Part shown: positions 1 to 11,848 of the stretch, in pieces
How the letters are laid out: each line of letters opens with the position of its first letter
How positions within the stretch are numbered: the first letter of the stretch is position 1
Assembly (NCBI GenBank): GCA_000310025.1
Contig: FN649750.1
Coordinates: 1,976,791-2,040,790, forward strand
Origin: Ectocarpus siliculosus
Taxonomy: Eukaryota; Sar; Phaeophyceae; Ectocarpales; Ectocarpaceae
DNA: 64,000 nucleotides
Direction: 5' to 3'
The notes under the pieces: generated by a model
What the model was told of the DNA's origin: nothing
Database searches by the model: none
What the model saw: only the letters and a program-made list of their open reading frames with translations
Translations under genes and position numbers: made by a program

Positions 1-539
1 CTCATTATTTTCTCGTTCATTCATGTCAAGACACAGCAGGTGCTAAAGTTGTACTTGTCGAGTGAATGGAAAGCTCTTCCAAGCATATATTTCACTCGCA
101 GTCCAATGAAGACCAGTGTTCGGAAATGCCTCTGATGTGAGCATTTTGCAACCGATTATGCCGAATATGAACTTCTTGCAAACCATGATGCCGATGATGG
201 CATCCATTTTCGTATGATGATCTCAGAGTGAAACGCCGAATAACGGCCGACGTCACCTACACAAAGATCAAATGATCTGCCCAAGAGCGATGGTGTACGC
301 CCATGATCAACAACAGAAGATGGATTGGTGGCACGCTCGATACGTACATAATACTGGAGCCTACGGACGCAACATAGTAGGTAGGACGTGCAGATATTTC
401 GCGTACTTCAAGCTGCTCTGTTGTCTGCGAATACCATCTCTAAACCCCCGACTTTTGTATCAGGATCCTTGTGCTTTTGTTGGCACATAATGTCAGTTAA
501 CGAACGCCACAGTCTCTCCATTACTGTGGGCACTCTACC

Positions 540-950
540 ACAGTACCACCCATGGGCTGCCCATGAGCTGCCCATGGGTGGGCCCGTGGCAGCCCATGAA
601 CTGCCCATGAGCTGCCCACCTTGGGCCCTTCAACCTAGAACTCATCCAGCGGCACATCAACCTAGTGTAGAACTGTCACCCAACACCAACCTACAGCACG
701 TATCGTGTGGGCGTTAGGTTCGCCGTTATTTTACCCCTTCCAAAGCAGGTAATATGTTGTTTCGGAGTACACTGATTGCGGATGAAGGGCACTCATTGAC
801 GGTCCATGGGTTGCCCATGGGCTCCCACGGGCTACCCATGGGCTTGTCCGTGGGCATTCCCCCTGGGGAGCCCATGGGCACCACCCACTGTGGCTATGGG
901 CACTTCTTCGGTGCGCACCCATAGTAAGCCCTTGGGTGCCCCATGGGCGG
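540..950. repeat. Clusters of degenerate CCCATGGGCT palindromes
   Basis: Two clusters, about 547-620 and 800-950, contain many copies of a roughly 10-base motif close to GCCCATGGGC, which is its own reverse complement. Spacing is irregular and copies vary (for example CCCATGAGCT and CCCACGGGCT), so this is a degenerate local array and not a strict tandem repeat. No coding function is implied. Confidence 0.7.
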
Positions 951-1583
951 TTGAGCTATACTGTGGGAGGCCCCATTGGTAGCATCGACGGCGCGTTCCA
1001 CTCCCTGGCCAATCAGAAGACAGACCAAATTTCATGTGTATCATTCAATTGCAGCAGCATCCAACCGCGCTAGCTGGTCGTGTATGATATCTGCTCCAAA
1101 TTTTTGGTGCTTCCCAAATCACACGGACAGATATAGACATGGACAGCTCTGATGAGAAAACCCTTGTCTGATGCGCGGGTATTGCAGCATTCCTGCAGGA
1201 AATAGTGGAACAACTTGCCTGCCAATCACATTCCGTGGCCGGTATCTTGAGTGAATGCCGAAGGAGCGGGGTTCTCGGGCTGTGGCATACAATGAGCACA
1301 ACGGGGGGGGGTGGCAGTTGCTGCGTAGACCTGGAGGTAGGTATTGACTTCCACCCGAAAGGTGGATTTCAATGAGACAGGGCCTAACATCGCCAGAGAG
1401 CCATCGTGCTTCTACACCAGGGCCGCGAAAAACCGCCCGACATGTGGATGTGCGGTACGAGAACGAAGTGAGTGAGACCAGCAGGCTATGCTCTGGTACG
1501 GGCAGTTATTTTGCTGGCGAGACGACTTCGACTTTACTTTTCTTCCGCCTGCGTTGCACGACCGGGACACAGAGCAATGTGCC

Positions 1584-1620
<37 letters not shown>
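1584..1620. repeat. GTT trinucleotide microsatellite
   Basis: A near-perfect (GTT)n run with one GAT interruption. Similar runs occur at 17,880-17,915 and 54,189-54,219. Confidence 0.9.
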
Positions 1621-1750
1621 GTATTTTTCTTGGCAATTTACCGTTCCGAAGTCTACTCAACCCTTTTTCACATCCGCATTGGTCAAACTCACGCACAGAA
1701 GCCTTGCAAAATCAAGAGGAATAAAAGTACCCAGAAAAATCGGCACCAAC

Positions 1751-3669
1751 GCGATATCAATAACAACCAGAAGGACATCAAGCAGTCAAACTTCGTAAAG
1801 TGACTTGTGAGCAAAGGGGAACCGATACACAGCGCCCACCTCTCCCACTGGAACGCGAGGCCAAGCAAACGAATTCAAACCAAATCAAATCATCAAAGAC
1901 TCCCAATCACGACAAGCATCGGACGGGACGGTTCTATCCCTGTACCACTTCTAGGACAGGGCGTATTCAACGTTGGCACCGGTCATGTCATTTCCCACAT
2001 ATACCTACCAATGTTGCCATCAATACCGTTCACACCCTCCGGAGGCAAACACTCAGAGGCTATGCATGATCTGTAGCTGTCTGCTTCAGCTCTCTTGTAC
2101 ATACAACACCGCGATCGAGGCTACCGTCACGCACAGGCTGTACGACGCCACCGCCACCGCCACCGCCGCCCTCGGAAGCGTGAGGTCAGCCACACCAGAG
2201 ATCTAACCGGGTGGCCGCACGTGCCAACAGGGTTCAACTTCATAGGTTGGGGAGCTATACGCTAGTCCAAGAGGCACATCACAAAAACCCAAGGCAGATT
2301 CAGCAAGCACGGTCAAACACGAAGCAACAAAGAAAAAATGAACGTGTATGTACCTGCGAATCAAACAACGTAGAGTCGATGACAGGAAAACGGCAAGGCC
2401 AAGGGCAACGTCACACCGACACGCAAAGGATCTAAACAAGCACCACCACCTTGGCACAACTACGGAAAAGAAGTCCGAACCACCGCGAAACCGACCGGAC
2501 AAGCGATCTCGACTCCGAGGAAACAAGCAAGGCTGCCAGCGTATTGAGGCGGGCAAACGTGCACCAGGGACTTGCCAAGACTCGTCTGCGGCAAAAACAA
2601 AAAAGGAATACTTTGTTTCCTGATGCATCTTCGCTCTGCACCTTCAAAAAAACGGCATCGGCAATGGTGCTATACCAGCGTTCACGTGTCTGACTATGTC
2701 TGCCGTACAGTAGCAGGAGACCAAAGACAGAGGCGGCTCTGAACAAAAGGCAGCACGAGACAGATCGTTGGTCACGTCACAAACACGCATTTCTTTCCAT
2801 CTCAAAACAACAACAATTACCAACAGCAGAAAAACTGCACGCCAAGAGGGAAGTTTGAAACCACACTCAACAAAAAAGAACAGGAGAAGGCGAAAAATCA
2901 TCACGGGTGCCCATCCACAACAAAAACACCCAACACCCGACGGCCACACGCAAGCAATACCCGTTCATCCAAGACGCGTGTCATGTGAGCGCAAGCACGC
3001 CATCAGAATGAAAAATAAGTACAGACCAACTAACCACCACCCCCGAAACAAAACTGTAGCTATGGGTGCACGCACGACACAAACACGAGGGGACAACACG
3101 CCCCCACTCAGTTACCCCTCCCATCCCTTCGGACGGGCGCCGTTTCCTTATGGATTGCAAAGCAAGCCTACTTCCGGGACCCCCCCTTTGTTACAAAAAA
3201 ACACACACACACAAGTCATACTTGGCATTCACTCTCCTGTCCTCATCGGGCCAACCTGTGGAGGAACGACTGGTTCCCCAAAAATAAACACAGCTTCCGT
3301 CTTTTGCCTCGTCTGACCTGTTCCCTACCGGAAAGCTGCCATGGATACTCGCTCATGAAGTAACGAACACGACACGCGAAGGCCACCAAACGGCAACACC
3401 AAATGAACCTCCAATACCAATGAATCTCGGTCTACGGAATGCCACCCACAACCACAAGTCGCCAAGCTGCCAAACGCCCATCACTTTCGCAAGAGGCCAT
3501 TCCCCAAGGCTCACACCAAATTTCCCAAGGCAGCCGTCGACATTTTAACACGGACAACGTGAAACGAGGTATAGGGTATAAGGGATAAGGGGAAACAAAC
3601 AACAGTCAACGTTCCGGCAACATCGCCGTCAACCTCCCTCCACGTAGATGGCCGATGCAATGTGCCGTT
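1751..3669 (-). other. Probable 3' flank/UTR of the sulfotransferase gene
   Basis: The plus strand is strongly A/C-rich, so the minus strand is G/T-rich, and no frame looks coding. The region lies directly downstream of the sulfotransferase stop codon. The same skew follows the phosphotransferase stop codon (25.7-28.3 kb). I infer a long 3' untranslated or flanking region; no polyadenylation site could be fixed. Confidence 0.35.
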
Positions 3670-4612
3670 TCATGTCTCGACAAAACGGTACCCAAAGTGC
3701 CGCATGTAGGCGCCGTAGTGCCGTCGGACCATTTCCACCTGCAATTTCGCGGGCAGTCAAGTGATTCACGTTCAGCTGTCAAATGCAAGGCGGGAAATTC
3801 CGGGGGATCGGTCCCCAGCAGAATCAGCAAGAACGGCGGCGTTGATCGTAAGAGGGAATGTTGAATGCTGGGGCAAAAGCAACAACTGCAAGAGACGACA
3901 TCATCGGAGACAAATGCAACAACGACGACGAACCACCACCACCACCACCACCACACCGTCGGCCGTTTGCGTCATCTACGACATCTACGACATCTACGGG
4001 ATAGCTCTCACCTCGGCAAGACTAGCCCTGGGAAAGCCCGCGCCGCATTTTTGCGTGAACGACTTCTTGGGGCCAAACAGGCTGCACACCCGGCACGAGA
4101 TCAAAACAGTGAGACAGGGCGTCACCGCAGGCCAATGGACTTTTTTGACGGACCGCAGGTTCGAGCAGTGAAAACGAAAAGGGGAGCAGTAGACCTTGCA
4201 TTCGAAGGCACAAAGAAAAAATATACACTGGAGGTAGACCGGTGATTCTATATCGTTAGAGCCACGATTCGATTTCAACGTGCGAAGTGCCACTGCTTCA
4301 TTACGGGCTTCATTCCATGAACGGACATGTGGACACATGGGAAGCCAGCGCACTCCGTGTATCCCGTCGTTCCCATCAGCGCGCAGCGGCGGAGTAGTGT
4401 AGCCCTCACCCACTGAATCGGAAACGTAGGAGAAGCACACATCAAATGGGGGGGGGGGGGGGCGGCCGGACGTTTTACCTCATCGCCCTGGCGATCGATT
4501 CTTCCGACCAGTTCCACCCTCCCGGCAGCGTGTTGAGTATTCTCCTGTGGTACGACACGGTCGAGGAAGCAAGGGCAGCAGCACCAGCAACACCAGTTTC
4601 ATCAGCGATAAC

Positions 4613-4643
<31 letters not shown>

Positions 4644-7600
4644 GACGCCAGAACCAAAGGCACCATGCACCGACAGCTGCGGAATCAATAGCGGCAGCAA
4701 CAGCAACAGCAACAACAACAACAGCAGCAACCGCAGCAGCTAGTCCAGCAGAGAACACGCACGGGCACGACGACCACGGCAAGCGAGCCCACTCGCCCGC
4801 TCCGGGGGGATGGTGACCATCACCTTCTCAGCCAGCAACAAGGACTCCTTCCTCAGCACACATTTCGCTATCGGCAGCACCGTGGAGCAACCATTCACGC
4901 CAAACAAACCCAACTAGGACGAGACGACCACAGACGGCAGGGCAACGGCAACAGCAACCAGCACGTGAGGGAGGCGTGGGTGCCGCACACCTGAGAACTT
5001 CCTCGGCCCTGAGCAGCATGTCCTCGTACCGGAAGACGTAGATGGGGATGTCGCCGGCCGCGGCCACCCAGTGGGACAGGTGCCCCTGCCACACCGGCAA
5101 GTAATCCCTCAAACACTGCGCTTTTCCGGCCATGTACCTGAGCAGCGAGGAAGGACAGCGGAGGGTATATAAGCAAGAGCAAGAGAGGCGTTCAAGAACG
5201 ATATCAGATTGAACAGCAACCCAAGGGTGCCAGCGGAGGGTAAAAGAAACGACAAGAACGGCGTTCAAAATATAGCCAGAGAAGGGACTCGACAAGAAAA
5301 GGGTTCAAAACAAAATCGGATACGGAACTCGACAAAATAAAGGCGTTCACAACCAAGTCAGATGGCGCCTTCGTACGCGGGATCCAACCGGGGGAGAATC
5401 ATCGGTATTTCGGAGCGAATAGATCGTACCGTGTTACAAAGATTTTCAATGTGTACGTGTTACCTCTTGGACTGGTGAGTCCTACATTGAATTCTTGAAC
5501 AAAACAGATGTACGATTCGGATGAACGGGTCCAAGCATGCGTGAAATTCGCCCCACGTTCCGCCGAGTACAAAAAAAAACGAAGGGTGCGCTTTCATTTC
5601 CACGGCGACACGAAAAATCTACGGTGCAGCTACAGAGCTGCTGCAAGACCTAAACCGAACGGTGCTTTCGTTTCCACGGCAACACGAAAAGGCTACGGTG
5701 CAGCTAGATAAATAGCTGCTGCACGGCAACATGCATACCTCTGCCAGGCGTCGTGGTTGTCGATCGGGTTTCTTACGAGCAGGACGAGCATGCACGTATC
5801 CTCGGGCATGAGGCTGGGCTTGTTGTACGACGGGAAGAAGGGAGTGTGGCTCTTGTACAGGATGGGAGACGTCGCGTTCGGCGGCCTGGATATTCCACCG
5901 CAAGTGCACACCAAGGTTAGGGTAGGGAGGGGGCGGAGGGGGTACTCATAGTCGTGCATGCCGTAGTCGTTAGACCATTGACCTCGCACCCCTACAACGC
6001 CGGGACGTAGCACGCCGGGTTCTCACCGGACCACGCTCTCGCATCACCAAGCGCGAAGCGCCGTGAGGTATTCGGCGAGTCGCATGAAGGGTGCGCTGCA
6101 TCCTGCTACAGGGTGTTCGGCATCTTGTGCTTAGTTCCTTGCGTACGGATGACAGCTGCGTATGACTTGACTTATTTTTCTGGTGTTTTCACTTCCAGAG
6201 ACAGTTGTAAGCACTGTGTCACTGCCTCGAGGGTGCTTGACCAATTTAACACAACGTGCGAATATCCCCTTTGCGCAGAGTGAGGGTTCTCGACCCCGCA
6301 CAACATAATCTACTCGACGACCATTCATGATTAGGGCGGAGGTGGCATATAAAACTGGGAGGACCGTCATATATGAAAGCATTTCCTCTTCGGCACTCAA
6401 CCGCTCAGGACTCAGAACAATCACGATCACACCTGGCAATCGAACATTAACAAATGGAAATCCATCATACCTGAAACTGAGCAACAGTTGGAAGCGACAC
6501 CGAACAACAACCCTTTACGGATCCAGCAGAGAACAAACCACAGAATTGCTGGCTCACCGGAGGTCTCTGCAGGGGAACTTCGCCTCCGATCTCAGGTTGC
6601 CTTCCATGTGATCCAGGCTGGCTCCGCAGGGGTCGTCCGAAGAAAAGGCGTTGTACCGCTCCTTTAACGTGCCACCCTCTGCATGAACACAACAAGCATG
6701 CAACACAATATACCGTTGACGCACCCAGGGTTTTTTCGCTTGTATATTAACCGGCACAGGAAGACGAGTGGAACGGGAAAGCGACCGTTAACACCCAAAA
6801 ACCACAAAAAAGGGGCTACGAGCTGCCTCGCAGCCGCTGCCAACCACGCCAACGCTCTCCCCCCACACCGAGAGCAACCACCAGCAACGCATGAGAGTCT
6901 GTCACGCAAACGCCCAGTACACACCGTGGTGACAAAACGAGCCGCGTAAGAGCGCGAGGCACCCAACCTGCCGCCGAAGTGAATAGACAAAACACACAAC
7001 GCTCCCGCAACCTTTTATCCCCACAACACCATCATGGCAAAAAAAAAAAACACAAAGGAGTAACGCACAAAACCCGCCAAAAGCTAAAGCTACGGGGTGC
7101 ATTTAGAGAAAAAGGCCGACATACAAACAGAGAGAACACTGCAGGACAATTTTCCGAGCGAAACATACCCGGCCACATGGAGAACGAGGGCTGCGAGGTG
7201 GCCGTCTCGAACAGGGCCCTGAACCACGTGCTGCCCGTGCGGGGGATGGACGGCATGTGCACCCGGCAGTAGCCCGCCTTCTCCACCCTCCTGTCCGCCT
7301 CTTCGGACCCGTACTCATACCTTTTCGCACATCAAAAAATAAATGAAAAAAAAAGAGGGGGTGGGATGGTCGCTCATCCGTAGACCAACTACGTACCGCA
7401 GCGATACGGCCCCCACAACGCAACTAGGCTTTTTTCGACGGAGCGGGGAGAGGTATTAGGATTATGTCCCGTGGTACATTTCAGGCCACCACAAGATGTT
7501 CACGCGGAAATTAGGACAACTACCGCATTCCACCGTAGACCTGCCCCGTTCCACCATCTACCAGGTCAACCGCTGCCGCCTTCCACTGACCCCGAAATCA

Positions 7601-10600
7601 CAGCCAAACGCTGCCCCGAAAGTAGGCAAGAGCAAATCATGGAAGCAAGACTACCTGTCATCGTCCTACAATACTAGGAACCTGAAGGCATCGCCATGAC
7701 GACGCGAGCATGGAGGAAAATCATCGCCCACACCCACACGCCACCCCCTCCTCTCCCTTGGAAACGCCTTCCTTGTCCGAACGCACTTCGCGGTTGAGAA
7801 CCCGTGCCGTTGAGAATCCGTGGGCACTACCGCAGGTGACAATTCGTAAGATATCACACCCCCTTGACCGATTTCCAAAGCTCGATTACTCCAAGACGAA
7901 GAGGATGCCGAAATCGAAGTATACGTTTTCGGAGAGTTCTCGACGAGACGGTTCCAACGCCGACATTTTTCGGCACCGTCGCCGCTTTTCGAGATATCCA
8001 GCTTCAGAGACCGGTCCAGGAGGTGTCATACCTATTGCAACCTACGGTACTTCGTGCAGAGAGACGATGGGCAAGATACACAAAGAAACAACAACTGCAA
8101 CCGCCTCGAAGCAAGGAGCAGCGGACCTTTAATCCCGCCCACTATTACTGTTTCTCTACTCCGCGACACAGAGGCACTTGCAGCAGCAGCGCAGGCGGAC
8201 CTGTCGTCGAAGCTGTGAAGTCCCAGCCACTCCGCGTCCTGGCTCTCGCTCATCTCAAGCTCCCACCCAGCCTCGGGCCTTGGGGCGACAGGTTGCAGGA
8301 ACTTGTCGAAACCAGGTTTGTCTTGCTGCGGTGCAAGTCGACGGCAAGGAAAATAAACAACAACCACAGCAAACGAGGAGGAAATAAAAAAGTGACGCGA
8401 GTTTCGGCCGCTGATTTTTGTTGTTGGTTGTTGTTGCAGTGACGCGCGCCACAAACCCAGCAGCACTCCTAACAACACAAACCCACCAAGAGACCACGAT
8501 ACTCCCTGAGATACCTTTGCTGACAAACGCATAAGGAAGTGCATCAAGAAAGACGGCTTCAACACTAGCATGGAATACTGTACAACATCGGTGTAAAGGC
8601 GACGGTGACACCAATTGCACACGCCGGCCGGCTGCCGTTCTTACCCAGTGGGGTACACGAGGCTAGGTTACTCGTGACGCACGGTTCTGCGACCCCACGC
8701 CTACGAAAAGGAGGGGCGACGACAAGGGGATGCTGTTTGGAGCGATATAAACCAAGTGTGCTGTACGTAGATAATACGGTGAACTGAAAAAAAAAAAAGT
8801 GAGGGTGGGGAGTACATCTGGCGCAAAACCACAGATGCACAAGGGCCCTTGCCATATGGAGGCCGTGAAGCTCCTCCTGCCTTATGCAGCTAGGTATATT
8901 TGTCCCAAGAAGGCGACGTGCCAGTCACCCTTGGGGTTTCTCCACCTTCAGAGACGAGGCATGTGAGTCTCCTCCCAAACTCCAGGGCTTCAAAACCTTC
9001 TTGTTTTCTTTGCGCGAGGAGAGCAGGCTCCGGCCGCTAATATTGTGCTGCTGTCCTTACAGGAACAACGCAAAAACAGGTACTCCGTGGCAACCTTTCA
9101 TGCATCACAACATCCGAACTCTCGAAGACGCGGAGAAACTCGCGGGCCACAAGCCCACCCACATCTTGTGGTAAGCACCACGATATCCTTGAGAGCGTCC
9201 AAGGCCACAATCGAAATTACTTGGTGACAAGGACGCCACCAACACCTACCTACCTGCCTACCTCGGTGCAATCCTACAGTATTCATAGCTCACGACGCCT
9301 TCGTGCATCACGGTGGCGAACTGTAGTCGCGGCAGTGCGGAACAAAGCCATCGAAAGAATAAGGAACCAAGGCAGCATTGGCCAGACGTCGCAAAGAGGA
9401 GAGGAACCCGTGGCGCTTCCCTATAGTGTGACGGCTGCGCAACAGCCGGCCGGCTATGTACCCTTCCGGCCGAGTTGCGTCCTTCCAGCGCTTGTTTCCC
9501 GCCTACACGTTTCCGTTTCCCTTCTCTCAAGCGCGGGACCGACTGCCATCTGTCGCGAGGTGTATTCTTTCGGAGTAGTGTTTACACATTGATAGTAGAT
9601 CTTTAGGACTAACGCGTTCTGATTGGTCGGGCGTTGTTCGGCGTTGGTTCTGGAGGTCGATTCCTCTCCAGCGCCCTCTCCCCGTTCCGCATTCCGAGCA
9701 CGCGGCGCAGCCGCGTGCCGCCCAGTTCGCTGCCGCTAGGCCGTGCTTTGGCCGTGGGTGAGGGTTAGGGTTAGGGTTAGGGCTGGGGTTAGGGTAGATG
9801 TGGGGTGAGCAACCTAGCCTTGCTCGCGTGAAGAATCTAGCCTTGCTACGTTCAACATCGGTTAGTCCTAAAGAGTTACTATCAATGTGTAACCAAGGCT
9901 CTTCTTTCGAGGGTGGTAGGCTGTAGTCGCGACAGAGCAGTGAGGAATCAGGTCGGCAACAAACAAGAGAAAAAAAAAACTTGGAGGACCATGAACCAGA
10001 TCATCGTCGACACACCCAAGAGGCGAGGAGTCTGAGGCGGTACTGCTGTATGATCATCTTTCTGCCGGGGTGCAGCTGCTGCGCTTTCCTGCAGCGACAG
10101 CTGAGCAGCAGCCGTTCAACTGCGTCGCCTGTACCTGGCTATTCCTCTCTAAGTGTGCGCGCTGCGCGAAAACGTATTATTTGATTAGATGGGCTATCCC
10201 GGGACCAACGTAGCCAGCAGCGCTGACTAGGCGGTCTAATGGGCTAGTCTAGCCTGTGTCGTAAAAAGACGTATGCCGGTACGGTAGGTTGCGTAAGATA
10301 TCACCCCCCCTCGACCAATTTTCAAAGCTCGATTACTCCACGACAAAGAGCATGCCGAAATCGAAGTATACGTTTTCGGAGAGCTCTCGACGAGACGGTT
10401 CCAACGCCGCCATTTTCGGCACTGTAACTGTTTTTCCTGCCGATATATCGAGCTTCGAAAAGCGGTCCAGGGGGTGTGATATCTTGCGACACATACACGC
10501 CAGTGTACATTGCCTTCTACCATGACACGAAAGCACATAAACACACGACACACATAACTATACCTTTTTGTCAGGACCCAGTTCGGCCTCCTTGTACTCT

Positions 10601-10947
10601 CTGCACGTTATCCACTCCCCCGCCTGCCCGTTGCCCTCCTCGAACCCCATCATGTTCAGCTGTCGGAAGCTATTTCGAAGCGGGTGAGGCTTTGGGGGCT
10701 TTGGATCCTCCGCATGGCCGGCAGCGTGCATTGTTGTCAGATCACTTGTTGGTTGCAACGCTGGCCGTACGGGTTCCGAGCGCTCGCGCCCGCTTACCGC
10801 GAGCAGAAGCGTAGCGTACAGGGCCCAAACCATAGTCAACGCGACACCTAGCTTCATAACAGAGGGTGCTGAGGGCGCCCGGTCGAGTAGCCGTCCCCCG
10901 GGCTCGGCCGCCGGCCCCAGGGAACCTGATGTTCCTTTCCGCCGCAT
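3670..10947 (-). CDS. Membrane-anchored sulfotransferase (PAPS-dependent), nine exons
   Basis: Expected to transfer sulfate from PAPS to a carbohydrate or protein substrate in the Golgi lumen. Exons read on the minus strand: 10,947-10,564; 8,325-8,201; 7,320-7,169; 6,678-6,558; 5,885-5,739; 5,137-4,991; 4,544-4,479; 4,081-4,012; 3,738-3,670. Phases agree at every junction and give 426 residues, ending ...RFVET. One hydrophobic segment at about residues 32-52 (after MKLG) with a short basic N-terminus fits a type II anchor. The 5'-phosphosulfate loop is PRTGSTWF (about 196), where PKSGTTW is typical; the 3'-phosphate motif is LLVRNPID (about 299); VFRYEDML (about 346) is the usual C-terminal sulfotransferase motif. 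The exon 2 donor (GACAG|GTCCGC) is weak, so that border is the least certain. A later start at 10,857 (MKLG) is possible. Substrate cannot be read; brown algae make sulfated fucans, so wall polysaccharide sulfation is a reasonable guess. Confidence 0.88.
5941..6075 (-). repeat. Dispersed tRNA-like repeat family M3, copy 1
   Basis: On the minus strand it reads GGTGAGAACCCGGCGTGCT..., then a GGTCTAACGACTACGGCATG block that looks like a tRNA A box. About 110 bp are shared with 17,310-17,430. It lies in sulfotransferase intron 4. Confidence 0.55.
7830..8048. mobile_element. MITE family M1, copy 1
   Basis: About 219 bp with imperfect terminal inverted repeats beginning near CCGTAGGTTGC and followed by a GTAAGATATCAC-type block. 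The core contains AAGCTCGATTACTCC and an ATTTTCGGCAC block shared with copies at 10,282 and 52,413. It lies in intron 2 of the sulfotransferase gene. No transposase is present, so it would be non-autonomous. Confidence 0.7.
9063..9170 (+). CDS. Possible isolated plus-strand exon inside sulfotransferase intron 1
   Basis: A 108-bp stretch has a good acceptor (tgtccttacag) and donor (TG|gtaagc) and an open frame reading ...TGTPWQPFMHHNIRTLEDA.... The amino-acid composition looks coding and is on the strand opposite to the host gene. I found no neighbouring exon in phase, so it could be a relic of a duplicated gene, part of an antisense gene, or chance. Confidence 0.25.
9582..9892. mobile_element. 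MITE-like element with 32-bp terminal inverted repeats
   Basis: The left end (9,582-9,613) and right end (9,861-9,892) are inverted repeats matching at 30 of 32 positions, starting TTACACATTGATAGTA. The 311-bp body is GC-rich, has no open frame of note and contains the TTAGGG run at 9,761-9,796. It sits in sulfotransferase intron 1. A terminal TTA/TAA could be the target-site duplication. Confidence 0.75.
9761..9796 (+). repeat. Interstitial telomere-like (TTAGGG) repeats
   Basis: Three consecutive AGGGTT-type units, then a variant GGGCTGGGG, then another TTAGGG. TTAGGG is the telomere unit reported for brown algae. It lies wholly inside the inverted-repeat element at 9,582-9,892. Confidence 0.8.
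10282..10491. mobile_element. MITE family M1, copy 2
   Basis: About 210 bp, bounded by CGGTAGGTTGCGTAAGATATC and its near-inverse ending GATATCTTGCG. The core is nearly the same as copy 1 over more than 100 bp. It lies in sulfotransferase intron 1, just downstream of exon 1. Confidence 0.75.
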
Positions 10948-11848
10948 TTTTGCCCTCCGCTCTCAAACGTAGACCCACGGGATGAGGTTCGTCTTACAAG
11001 GACAACGTAACAGCAAGTTAGGCAGGTAGAATCTGCGAATACAGGGCGTGGAGTGGCACCCAGTTCCCGCTACTGCTGGTGTTGCTACTCGCTTGCAACA
11101 AAAACAATGGCGGGGGGTCCGACGCTAGGAATAAGCGTGCGGTACCTGCCCGCACCCGGATGTGCGGCGCCAACACCACCACCATCTCCCTCCAACGTCC
11201 ACGTCCAACCCTCCTGCCTCGCTACGATATAGGTCTCCGGCTTCGTGAAAACCAGCGTGCCGGACCGACCGGAAGTTGGATCAGTTCATCAGTTCAACCC
11301 TCTACGTCCCGTACCCCCGTACCCCCTTCTCCTCCTCAGCACGCACTTTATCGCTAATTGATCCGAATGAACACAAAACACCCGACCGAAAGAACAAACA
11401 AGGACGACGGGGAATCTACAGCAACGCAGTACCGTCGTTGGTTTTATTTACTACAATCAATCAATCGATGTGTTTTTGTTACTATCATCGTCCTATTACG
11501 ATGTATGGTGACAGTCCCCTCATTTTCGTGGTGAGACGTGTACTGCACGTGTTTCATTGTGTGTATGTATGTATGTAGAGTACTGTGTACACTGTTCAGT
11601 GTATTTTTTCGTACAACAAACTGGTATATCTCGAATTGGGTAATTAATTGTAGTCTTTCTGTGTGTGTTTTTATTATTCCTTAATTAAAACTACAGGAGG
11701 AGTACTTTTCTTCTTTATTCTATTTTATTTTCGTCTTGGCCCCACGTTCCTTTCCTCCTACGGTGCGAGCTGAATTTTATTTTTTTGTATCGCGGGAAGG
11801 GTCCAGCCGCCCCTTTCTCTCGTCAACGGTGCTAACGTCCAAGTTTGG
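10948..11848. other. Upstream region of the sulfotransferase gene, no gene seen
   Basis: Contains the presumed sulfotransferase promoter, then T-rich sequence with a short GTAT repeat near 11,565. The dispersed repeat at 11,621 is listed separately. No frame here looks coding. Confidence 0.4.
11621..11692 (+). repeat. Dispersed repeat shared with 48,706-48,764
   Basis: About 60 bp containing GGTATATCTCGAATTGGG, TAGTCTTTCTGTGTGTG and TTATTATTCCTTAATT, repeated in reverse orientation inside intron 1 of the RWD-domain gene. The family is not recognised. Confidence 0.6.

Larger units (their letters stand above)
1..1750. other. No gene recognised
   Basis: I see no frame with convincing codon use, splice structure or family motif. 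The stretch holds the palindromic CCATGG clusters and a GTT microsatellite listed separately. Open frames here are short and mutually overlapping. Confidence 0.5.

Noticed and set aside
4446-4816. Frames with poly-Gln, poly-Leu or poly-Ala near 4.6-4.75 kb
   Set aside because: They arise from CAGCAA and CAG repeats in a sulfotransferase intron; the real exon is 4,544-4,479 on the minus strand.
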